Shown here: piece by piece, positions 20,034 through 28,039 of the stretch
Numbering within the stretch: the first letter of the stretch is position 1
Layout of the letters: every line of letters starts with the position of its first letter
NCBI GenBank assembly: GCA_003427395.1
Contig: BFEA01000195.1
Location: 2,177,152-2,209,514 of the forward strand
Reading direction: 5' to 3'
Origin: Chara braunii
Lineage: Eukaryota > Streptophyta > Charophyceae > Charales > Characeae
DNA length: 32,363 nucleotides
Position numbers and translations under genes: made by a program
The notes under the pieces: generated by a model
The model's database searches: none
Told to the model about the DNA's origin: nothing
What the model saw: the letters and a program-made list of their open reading frames with translations, nothing else

Positions 20034-20441
20034 CTAACCGTACCCGCAGAACATCTTCCCGGCAACCTTGCATCCTTTCGCGATGTCGTCGACGGAACCA
20101 TCACTTTTGTAAATCTTCCGCAACGTAAACCTGAAATTGTATTCGCCTTCGTCGACCCACTCGACGATGGACCCTGCGAGACGCGTCCTATCGACGTGAA
20201 CGACGACGAACAAGAGCGGCCCGCATGGTGGTTTGAACGGGTCGGAGTCGTCCTGGCTCGCCGAGTCCAAATACCAGACACGTTTGCTGTAATCGCACCA
20301 CAAGTTTTGAGCCCGTCGTTCTTCCTCCCCACGTCCACCTCCTCGACTCGTTTCCCTTGCCGGTGACGACATCGTCCCTCGACGCTCCTCTCCATGCGGG
20401 GCGGAACCACCAGCGGAGCGGCTTCGTCCGTGTGTAGCCAT
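20034..20441 (-). pseudogene. N-terminal conserved-looking segment (CDYSKRVWYLDSAS)
   Basis: The likely start is MATHGRSRSAGG at 20441. GTGTTTCAG just upstream (ending near 20445) would be a good splice acceptor, so a non-coding or short first exon may exist. After 45 basic, disordered residues comes an ordered-looking stretch: LWCDYSKRVWYLDSASQDD, FKPPCGPLLFVVVHVDRTRL, SIVEWVDEGEYNFRFTLRKI and KGCKVAGKMFCGYG. A degenerate copy of the first of these blocks lies upstream at 21598-21730, which argues that it is a real sequence family. The family was not recognised. It ends at TAG 20036-20034, followed in frame by more protein-like sequence. Confidence 0.45.
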
Positions 20442-20649
20442 TCCCTGAAACACGCGGAGGAAATGAACGCACATGCACTCAGAACACTCAGCACGTCCTA
20501 ACGTCAACCGTCGACCCAGAGCACGTATTCAGTTATCGATCAACCGGACAAAAAAAAAAACGAAGTCCAGTAATAGTTAGACGACAGCGGTCCACACGCC
20601 TGCTCGAAAAGGAGGGCAACAACACATTTCGGATGAATCCGAGGCATCG

Positions 20650-21200
20650 CGAACCATCCTTGTCACACTGCCCTTAACAGAACGAATGGTCGAAAACGAA
20701 GACCGCGGGATAGTTCGGATACATCCGAAGTAGGCGCAGTCGGAAGACCGACGTCGCTCATGGTTGCCAGTCATAGGCACCTGCACCGGAAAAAGCAAAA
20801 CCGCGCTAGAAGGCCAAAGAATGCTGATAGAGCAGACGAAGATGTGCACCCCATGGTGATACGGTTTCATTCAAAGTCGACAAGCGGATTGTAAAGTTCA
20901 CCGGTGTAGTTCGGATGCATCCGAGCTCCAAAGTGGTGTGGACCATGCCCATGTGGCCCGGACCAATCCGAACTCGAGTTTTCTCGTCGTTCTGAGATGG
21001 TAACAGTTGTGACTCGGATGCATCCGATTTCGAACAGCGCTGTCCTGAGACGGCCGTCCACAAGAGGACGCCATCGACAGGACGTGTTTTCGTCAACGAC
21101 GTGTGAGCATAGGGTTAATCCTATCTTGTCGGAGGCTGGTTCGGTTGAACCCGAACTTCACCAATGTGGCTCGGATTAATCCGATAAGGGGACCGGCGGA
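20650..21200. repeat. Diverged tandem duplication, copy 1 (partner 21745-22215)
   Basis: Shared blocks in the same order include ACTGCCCTT, AGAACGAATGGTCGAA, GTTCGGATACATCCGAA, AAGACCGACGTCG, AAGACCGCGCTAGAAGGCC (with variants), AGAGCAGACGAAG, CAAGCGGATTGTAAAG, ACTCGAGTTTTCTCGT, GTTGTGACTCGGATGCATCC and CCTATCTTGTCGGAGG. The offset is about 1.09 kb. Palindromes sit at equivalent places in both copies. Confidence 0.85.
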
Positions 21201-21284
21201 CGGACCCCACGGTCTGTAGACGCCGATCCAGCCATCCAAGCTTCCATTATTCCCCTCTTGTCCTTGGGTCGTCCTCGTCCTTGA

Positions 21285-21500
21285 GTGTTTAAGACGGGTG
21301 TGGCTTGGATTTATCCGATTTCGACAGGGGCTGTCCCGATACGTGCGACCACGAGAGGCTGTGCCGACACCGTGTGCTTTCGTCGTTTAAGTTTATTAGA
21401 CCGTGTGACGTCGTCAATACCCTTTGCGCATGTGGTAAATCCGAACAAGCCATCGGTGTGGTTCGGATTAATCTGAACTTCGCCGAGGCGCTTCAGTTTG
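21285..21500. repeat. Diverged duplication, copy 1 (partner 22225-22390)
   Basis: Both share GTGTG(C/A)TTT-GTCGTT-AAGTTTAT, ACGTCGT-AATACC, ATGTG-TAAATCCGAAC, GTGGTTCGGATTAAT and ACTTCGCCGAGG. Together with the 1.09 kb duplication this makes the whole upstream block a diverged tandem. Confidence 0.75.
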
Positions 21501-21597
21501 TTGTCGCCCCACCACACACTGGACCTCCCCGCGATTGTCGTAGTGTGTCGTTATAATCTGTGCGTCGTTACAGGGGGTGTCGTTATCCTCGTGAGTT

Positions 21598-21730
21598 TTA
21601 GTTGGTTGTGGCTCGCCCAATCCAAACAACAGACACGTTTGCTGTAGTCGCAGCACAAGTTTCGAGCTCGTCTTTCTTCCACCCGAGCGTCACCTTCTTG
21701 ACTCGTTTTAGTTGGATGATTTGCGGCATC
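21598..21730 (-). pseudogene. Degenerate copy of the N-terminal exon block
   Basis: On the minus strand this reads EERRARNLCCDYSKRVCCLD, against EERRAQNLWCDYSKRVWYLD at about 20240-20340. DNA similarity (ACACGTTTGCTGTA-TCGCA-CACAAGTTT) continues to the GACTCGTTT flank. Homology stops on both sides, so it is a duplicated fragment and not a gene. Confidence 0.7.
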
Positions 21731-22642
21731 GTTAACCCTCGTCATCAGACTGCCCTTCGTAGAACGAATGGTCGAAGACGAAGACAGCGGGGTAGTTCGG
21801 ATACATCCGAACTAGGCACAGTCGAAAGACCGACGTCGGGTATCGTTGACAGTAATAGGTACTTGCATTGGGAGAAGCAAGACCGCGCTAGAAGGCCCTA
21901 GAACGCTGGTAGAGCAGACGAAGTTGTGCACCCCATTGAGACACGGAATCATCCGAAGTCCACAAGCGGATTGTAAAGTGGTGTGGACTACATCCGTGTG
22001 GGCCGGATTAATCCGGACTCGAGTTTTCTCGTACTTCTGATTTGGTGAAAGTTGTGACTCGGATGCATCCGAATTAGCACAGTGCAGTCCAGAAACGGCC
22101 GACCACAAGAGGAGGTCATCGGCATGGCGTGTTTTTGTCAATGACCTGTGAGCATAAGGTGAACCCTATCTTGTCGGAGGTGTGGTTCGGATTAATCCGA
22201 GATGGGGACCGACGGATGGACGGCACGGTCTGTTGACAGCGTGTGATTTTGTCGTTCAAGTTTATCAGAACGTGCGACGTCGTAAATACCGTCTGAGCAT
22301 GTGCTAAATCCGAACTTGCCATCGCTGTGGTTCGGATTAATCCAAACTTCGCCGAGGTGCCTCGATTTGTGGTCGCCTCGTGAGTTTTAGTGGGTTGTGG
22401 CTCAGATGCAACCGAAATTAACAAGGGTGGCTCGGATACGTTAGTTGTTGTGCCACCAGAGGATGGTATGGACAGGGTGGGATGTCGTCGTCCTGGTTGA
22501 TCAGACTTGTCGCCGTCGACAATACCCTTCGAGCATTTGATCACTCTGTGTCGTGTCTTGTGTCCACGTCAGCGGAAGGGTTCCTCGCGGCGATTGGCTG
22601 ACGCGAGGTTTGATAGGGTTTAAAAATTTGAATTCATGTTCG

Positions 22643-22735
22643 CCCTTGAGTGCAATCACAGATGAGTAATCCGAGGACTGCTAGGACATTGTCCTAGCAG
22701 TCTTCGGATTGCTCATCTGTGATTGTGCTCAAGGG
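22643..22735 (+). repeat. 93 bp near-perfect palindrome (snapback)
   Basis: Two 46-base arms (left begins CCCTTGAGTGCAATCACAG, right ends CTCAAGGG) surround one centre base at 22689. Only four arm positions differ, and each becomes a G:U pair in a plus-strand transcript. Confidence 0.9.
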
Positions 22736-22865
22736 GGAACAACCTGGAATCGATTAGGCGATTGTCTGTGTCTTAGAATCTTTCCTAGCAGTCTTCGGAT
22801 TACTGATCTTTAATTGCACTCAGGGGGGACCAACCTAAGATCGGTTGAGTGACTGTCTGTGTCTT
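22692..22865 (+). repeat. 91 bp-period direct repeat of the right hairpin arm
   Basis: 22692-22774 and 22783-22865 align without gaps (TCCTAGCAGTCTTCGGATT, CAACCT, ACTGTCTGTGTCTT or ATTGTCTGTGTCTT), with scattered substitutions. Confidence 0.85.
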
Positions 22866-23108
22866 CAAAGATTGGAGAAAAGCGGAAAAAACGCATAGAC
22901 ACGAAAGGGAGACTAAGATCGATAGAGACGTCGATAAGGAGAGGGGGCGCAGCAAGAGAGTCTGTCTTTATCTCTCTGTCTCTCCATGTGCAGATCATGC
23001 GGATGATGTTGTCTTTTTCGGAATTCGCAATGTGACCCATTTAAAAAACGCACAAAAGAAATATAAGAAAAAATGTATAATGATCTTCTTGTTGCGCGTC
23101 GCTTGTCG

Positions 23109-23443
23109 AACATGAAATGGCGCTTCGCATGAAGACGACGAGCGTTCTTGATCGTGTCACGGCACTGGATGCACCGCAAACGGTCGTGTGCGTGTCGGCG
23201 AGAGGAAGAGTGACGAAAAATGTGAAAAATTTGACGAATGTAGAGGACAATTTACGGCTACAAAACCGAACGCCGAGCGAATTCGCGAGTTACGCGGAAA
23301 AACAAATAAACAAACCGAGCGCAATAAAAAATAAATCGGCGAGAAGAAAGTCCATGTACAATCCAGAAGAGAGACAATTCGTGAGAATCCATGTTTTCGT
23401 GTTCGACAACATACGATTAAAAATCTTATATCGAAGTTCGTGA
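23109..23443 (+). CDS. Possible small unrecognised reading frame
   Basis: A 108-codon frame (first ATG 23117) has balanced composition, unlike neighbouring repeat frames: TALDAPQTVVCVSARGR, NVKNLTNVEDNLRLQNR, PEERQFVRIHVFVFDNIRL. No domain was recognised and no splice or start context is convincing. It could be chance. Confidence 0.2.
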
Positions 23444-23554
23444 TAAAGACAACAAATTGACGAGACGCGAGAAACACTTAAAGAAAACCTACGAAGTGAC
23501 AACACAATCTCGAAGCGCGTGTCACAACATTCTCGGGCTTCATTCGCGGGTCCC

Positions 23555-23777
23555 GTTTCGTTGGTGACCACTCGCCCCGATTCGATGGCACACTCACACG
23601 TCCACGTGTCAGCTCCTGAACATGCGTGGCCACGCTGATGGATGCGGGGCTCTATTCGACAACATTCCGTTGTCGCATAGAGCCCCGCATCCATCAACGT
23701 GGCCACTCTTGTTCAGGACGTGACACGTGGACGTCTGAGTGTGCCATCTGATCGGGGCGAGTGGTCGCCAATGAAAC
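23555..23777. repeat. Long hairpin, copy 1 (223 bp)
   Basis: Arms of about 109 bp pair around a 5-base loop at 23664-23668 (CGACAAC-ATTCC-GTTGTCG). Left arm: GTTGGTGACCACTCGCCCCG to GGATGCGGGGCTCTAT; the right arm is its inverse. Each arm contains CACGTG within GTCCACGTGTCA. Confidence 0.9.
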
Positions 23778-23808
23778 ACATGCATTCTTGCTCCCGAAAC
23801 TCCTTCAT

Positions 23809-23999
23809 CTCGCCCCAATTTGATGGCACACTCACACGTCCACGTGTCAAGTCCTGAACATGCGTGGCCACATTGATGGGTGTGGGGCTCTATTCGACAA
23901 CATTCTGTTGCCGCATAGAGCCTCGCATCCATCAGCGTGCACACGCTTGTTTAGGACCTGACACGTGGACGTGTGAGTGTGCCATCTGATCGGGGCGAG
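23809..23999. repeat. Long hairpin, copy 2 (191 bp)
   Basis: Same family as 23555-23777: CTCGCCCCAATTTGATGGCA on the left, inverse on the right, centre CGACAACATTCTGTTGCCG. Confidence 0.9.
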
Positions 24000-24019
24000 T
24001 GGTCGCCAATGGAACGAGA

Positions 24020-24445
24020 TCCGCGAACGCACCCCGAGGTAAGTTCGCGAACGAAACAGGCCAACGCATAAGACGAACGAAATAGAGGCACTGAAAAAAA
24101 ACTAACGGCGGGGACGATGATGGTAGTAGAACATGACGGCACACACGTCCACGTGTCAAGTCCTGAACATGCGTGGCCACGCTGATGGGTGCGGGGCTCT
24201 ATTCGACAACATTTTGTTACCTCACAGAGCCCCACATCCATCAGCGTGCCCACGCTTGTTCAGGACCTGACACGTTGACGTGTGAGTGTGCCATCTGATC
24301 GGGGCGAGTGCCAATGGAACTCTTTTCGCGAACGCAGCCCGAGGTAAGTTCGCGAACGAAACGGCCCAACGCAAAAGACGAACGAAATAGAGGCACTGAA
24401 AGAAAATTAACGACGGGGACGATGATGGTAGTGGAACACGACGGC
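24020..24445. repeat. Tandem spacer repeat, about 305 bp period
   Basis: 24025-24137 and 24330-24442 share CGAGGTAAGTTCGCGAACGA, AAGACGAACGAAATAGAGGC and GGGACGATGATGGTAGT. Each lies after a hairpin copy, so hairpin plus spacer was duplicated as a unit. Confidence 0.85.
24138..24292. repeat. Long hairpin, copy 3 (155 bp, left end shortened)
   Basis: GGCACACACGTCCACGTGTC opens the left arm, so the outer CTCGCCCCGAT part present on the right (to about 24306) is missing on the left. The centre is degenerate (CATTTTGTTACCTC). Confidence 0.85.
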
Positions 24446-24590
24446 AAAACGTATGCAATTGCCTTTTCTTCTTCGCATACGTTTTGCGGTCGTGTGCCTC
24501 TCCCGTCTTCGTCTTCGTCGTTAGTTAATATTTTATTTTTGTTTGTTCTGTCTCGTTCGTTTGTCTGCGCTTGTCAGTTTCGTTCGCAAA
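24343..24590. repeat. Large inverted repeat centred near 24466
   Basis: The inner arms (ACACGACGGCAAAACGTATGC and its inverse, 24436-24456 and 24475-24495) match closely. Outside them the spacer sequence reappears inverted and degenerate at 24510-24595 (GTTAGTTAATATTTTATTTT, TCGTTCGTTTGTC, TTTCGTTCGC). Confidence 0.7.
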
Positions 24591-24869
24591 CCTTCTGCGA
24601 ATGACACAGACAAGCACAAAAATACCAACGAGATAAAAGACAGAAAGAGATATAAATAGATAGCGAGAGAGAGAGAGAGCGACAGTGAGGCGATCTCCGC
24701 CTTCATCACACGGCCCAATCAAACGTCACGATCAAATGGCCCCGAACGTCACCCCGATCACACATCAGACTCACGGAGAGAGATCCCTGTTCGATCACAT
24801 GACACTGTTCGTTCGCGGCGACTGAACCCAATGTAATTGCCACCATGCGAATCCCAACTACAGATCGTA

Positions 24870-24912
24870 TATATGTGTGGGCACGCTGACGGATGCGGGG
24901 CTCTATGCAAAC
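24870..24912. repeat. Solo fragment of the long-hairpin family
   Basis: GGGCACGCTGACGGATGCGG followed by GGCTCTAT matches the inner left arm of the three hairpins; no partner arm follows. Confidence 0.7.
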
Positions 24913-24945
24913 ACAGCATGGCAGGACTTTTGAGGTCGGTGGAGA

Positions 24946-24965
24946 TGGAGAGAGAGAGAGAGACA

Positions 24966-25037
<72 letters not shown>

Positions 25038-25290
25038 GACAGAGAGAGACAGAGAAAGAGAGAGAGAGTGAGAGAGAGAGAGAGAGCTATATATATAGAG
25101 AGAGAGCTATATAGAGACAGAGAGAGAGAGTTGTACAGAGAGAGAGAGAGAAAGAGAGAGAGAGCGCTATATATATATATATATAGAGAGAGAAAAAGAG
25201 AGAGACAGAGCTAAATAGAGAGAGAGAGGGGGGGAGAGAGACAGAGAGAGATGAGAAAGGGAGATAGAAAGAGAGAGAGAACGAACCTTT
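24946..25290. repeat. (GA)n tract with (TA)n interruptions
   Basis: Purine-rich dinucleotide repeat broken by TATATATA runs (25089 and 25170-25184) and AGACAGAG units. Arg/Glu or Ser/Leu open frames are artefacts. Confidence 0.95.
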
Positions 25291-25314
25291 TCCTTCCTTG
25301 ATTTATAACTCCTG

Positions 25315-25710
25315 TTGGAAAACAATGGCCCCGAGGACTTGATTGCTGATCTCAAACCGCAATATGACGACGGGTGTCGCGACGCGCGAAAAGGGAGGTG
25401 CCGACGCGTGAGAGGGCAACACCGTAAATGGAGACGTGGGAGATTGCGACGCGAAGGAGATGGCGAGGCGAGGTATATGGCGACGAGGGAGAGAGAGAGA
25501 AGCGAGGGAGACGGCGGGGGAGACGGCGACGAGATTGATGTGTCGCTGGCAGGGGCGGATGGTCCCGGCGCGCGACGGGCATTTTCCGCCGTGAGGATTG
25601 GCGACACCTGCGATTGCCTGCTGCTTCGGACGATTGCAATGCCCACCTGCGATTGCGATTGCCTGCTGCGGCGGAATGGCGCCACCGTCATTCGAATGGC
25701 GGATACATCC
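25315..25710 (+). other. No gene recognised
   Basis: A plus-strand frame of 184 codons starts at 25315, but it is Arg/Gly/Asp-rich, runs into an 82 bp duplication that changes its phase, and has no motif. I do not call it a gene. Confidence 0.35.
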
Positions 25711-25872
25711 GCGCGGGACCCGAGAAACGAAAGTGGACGGGAAAATTCACGCCGGATGATGCATTGGAACCGTCAATATCACGGTAAAATCCGCGTGGGC
25801 CCCGAGAATCAAAAGTGGGCGGGAAAATTCACGCCAGATGATGCGTTGGAACCGTCGATATCACGGTGAAAA
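25711..25872. repeat. 82 bp tandem duplication
   Basis: GCGCGGGACCCGAGAA at 25711 and GCGTGGGCCCCGAGAA at 25793 start two copies that share GGGAAAATTCACGCC, GATGATGC, TTGGAACCGTC and ATATCACGGT. The period is not a multiple of three. A CGGATACATCCG palindrome abuts the first copy (25700-25711). Confidence 0.85.
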
Positions 25873-25879
25873 AAAGCCA

Positions 25880-26420
25880 GTCCTCTCGAAATCACGGCCC
25901 GCCCTCCGGCGACGGTTTCGGATCGGGCGATTTCGTGAGGACGGTCCGTAAAAAAAGGGACTGCCTGATGTCACAGCCCCCGACGCGATAGTCCACCGTT
26001 ACTGACGCTGCGGCGGGCAGCTGAAGGGGCCCTCAAGCCCCACTCACTGCACTCACTGTTCCCCTGTCGGGCACCAAACGAATCGGGGTCGCTGTCACAC
26101 CCATTCGCTGGTGTCATTTCTTCCGTGTGCTGCCACTGCGACTCGTCCGCCATCGCTCGAAGTCGCCGCCATCATATCGCAGGCCCCTTGCGCATTCAGG
26201 CCCTCGTTCTTCCAGCAATCATCGATAGCAGGGGTCGCTAACATAAACGACACGCGACTGTAGACCTTGCGCGTCGTCCCATTCGCGTTGTGCTCTTTTT
26301 GTGGCGGCTGGAGGCGTTTATTGACTCGCAGGTCATTAAGAAGCCCACGCCACCTGCTCGGCCCCTTCACCATTTCAAGCCCCCACCTCTTCCCATTGCC
26401 CTTCCACTCCATCGAGCATG
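25880..26420. other. No gene recognised
   Basis: Short frames on both strands without motifs. A weak inverted repeat (CGAAATCACGG-CCG, CGGGCGATTTCGTG) lies at 25886-25938. Confidence 0.35.
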
Positions 26421-26421
26421 C

Positions 26422-27032
26422 AAGTCTTGTTCTCTGCCACTACCTGCTCCGCCAATCATGCGGGCACGATCTTGAGTGCACGACGCCCACCGATCACAAA
26501 CACGGAAGACCCCATGCAGTGACACACGCTGACGTCATCATCTTGCGCATGACGTCAGCAAATGGCAATGGCTTGCGGCTTTCACAGTCAAGATCGTCGG
26601 ACGCCTCCGACGACCGCATCTTACGCGTGGAGGAAGTCGCATCGCCGTCGCGTCTTGACGTCCTCAATATCGCTTGTTGGTCCACTTTCTTGGACCCTGG
26701 CTTGCGGGTCGTCTTCCCCCAGTCTACTTAGGATATCGCAATGCAGTTGGTCGTGCAAGTCTTCTTCTACATCACCACCTGCTCCGTCAATCACGCACGA
26801 GTCGACATGTGCACGATCTTGAGTCCACGATGTCCACAGATCACAACCACAAAAGTTCCCATCCACTGACACACGCTCACGTCACCATCTTGCGCATGAC
26901 GTCAGCAATTCCAAATGGCTTGCTTTCGCAGTCAAGATAGTCAGACGCCTTCGACGACGGCATCTGACGCGTGGACAAAGTTTCATCGTCGTTGCTCCCT
27001 GACGTCCTCAAGATCGCGTGACGATCCACTTG
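26422..27032. repeat. Tandem repeat of about 335-348 bp carrying TGACGTCA sites
   Basis: 26422-26692 and 26757-27032 share CAC-ACCTGCTCCG-CAATCA, GCACGATCTTGAGT, GACACACGCT-ACGTCA, ATCTTGCGCATGACGTCAGC, TCAAGAT and GACGTCCTCAA. Full TGACGTCA octamers lie at 26530, 26550 and 26898. Confidence 0.85.
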
Positions 27033-27096
27033 ATGTCCCGTATTACTATCGCCGGTTTTCACGTCTTTCGGATGTTCTCCCACAGTTGTGCCGATA

Positions 27097-27247
27097 TGTG
27101 ATCACCACTGTGATAACACATCATCCGATAAACGTCAACACCGGAGACGTCATCTGAAAAACGCGTGTCGATCGACTTTCAGATCCCGTCCATCCATCTC
27201 CGGTGTTAACGTCTATCGGATGATGTGTTATCGCAACGCTGATCACA
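27097..27247. repeat. MITE-like foldback, 50 bp arms
   Basis: The left arm 27097-27146 and the right arm 27198-27247 are inverse copies with about six mismatches (shared AACACATCATCCGATA and AACACCGGAG). Part of the loop also pairs (TCTGAAA with TTTCAGA). Confidence 0.85.
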
Positions 27248-27249
27248 TC

Positions 27250-28030
27250 ATCCCATGTCCCCGATAGCGGAGTGCTGCGCTGGAAGCCTCACGACAAATG
27301 CGCACTTCCAACAGGAATCGCCCGTGTCGCACGCACAGCCAACAGTGGCGAAGCCACCTATCCACAACGTTCAGCGAAGACCCGTTGCGCACAACGGAGA
27401 CCCATGGCAAATCCGCAACATCCCAGATTACCGCCAATCTCGCAACATCTCATCGCCAAGGGCCAACTTCGAGCTCGTTTCCAATCGACTTGGTGATTCA
27501 ACATGTCTATCGCGGTTGTGGACGACATCAGCATCTTGTTGTGGTTGTCTTGAACGTTCCCTGTCTTCCTTTGGTCGGAACGATTGCGCGAACCACTCAT
27601 ATGCGGAGGCCCACAGGACATATCCAAGACTCATCGCCCGTTTTCGCTCACATCGCTAGCAATGAGAAACCGCCACGCAACCGGGCGCGAGACGCCGGAC
27701 ACGCATCGACAACTTTTTGGATATGGAACTAGCGCTGACAAGTTCCATCGCGCCCACACGAAAACGTCACAGCACCGCCGCCCGAGCGGCAGCCCGTCCC
27801 CTCGCCACGATTTGTTTTGGGTCCTACTCTGACGTGGACAATCCTCGCGACGACAACAGTCTCGAAATCTGAGCTGAATGAACGCACCAATGACCTCGTG
27901 GAACGATCAGCTCTCGATCCACGCCGATCACATTTCGATTCCAATTAATCGTTGCCGCGTTTTCCAGAGCAGCTTAGGGGGGCGTGCGCGGGATTGCAGC
28001 GGGAGCGAGAGAGTGTCGTTCGTGCCACTT
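27250..28030. other. No gene recognised
   Basis: Overlapping plus-strand frames of 134 and 144 codons (27255-27732) lack motifs and have compositional bias. No conserved feature is visible. Confidence 0.35.
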
Positions 28031-28039
28031 GTTCCGGAT

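Larger units (their letters stand above)
20627..22345. repeat. Cluster of CGGATNNATCCG palindromes upstream of the minus-strand gene
   Basis: Perfect cores start at 20630, 20716, 20912, 21015, 21172, 21798, 22004, 22060 and 22188. One-mismatch cores start at 20959, 21306, 21465 and 22333, and a more diverged one at 21142. Many have extended arms (GTTCGGAT...ATCCGAAC). Expected chance occurrence of a ten-base pattern in this length is far below one. Confidence 0.9.

Noticed and set aside
20627-22200. CGG-N6-CCG as a fungal Gal4-type zinc-cluster site
   Set aside because: CGG(N6)CCG fits formally, but the AT-NN-AT interior is equally fixed and nothing else here suggests a fungus. Left as a remote option.
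22643-24300. CRISPR array
   Set aside because: The repeats are inverted hairpins and long tandem units, not short repeats with uniform spacers, and the genome is eukaryotic.
24837-25214. Arg/Glu-rich frame resembling a charged coiled-coil protein
   Set aside because: Translation of (GA)n with (TA)n interruptions.
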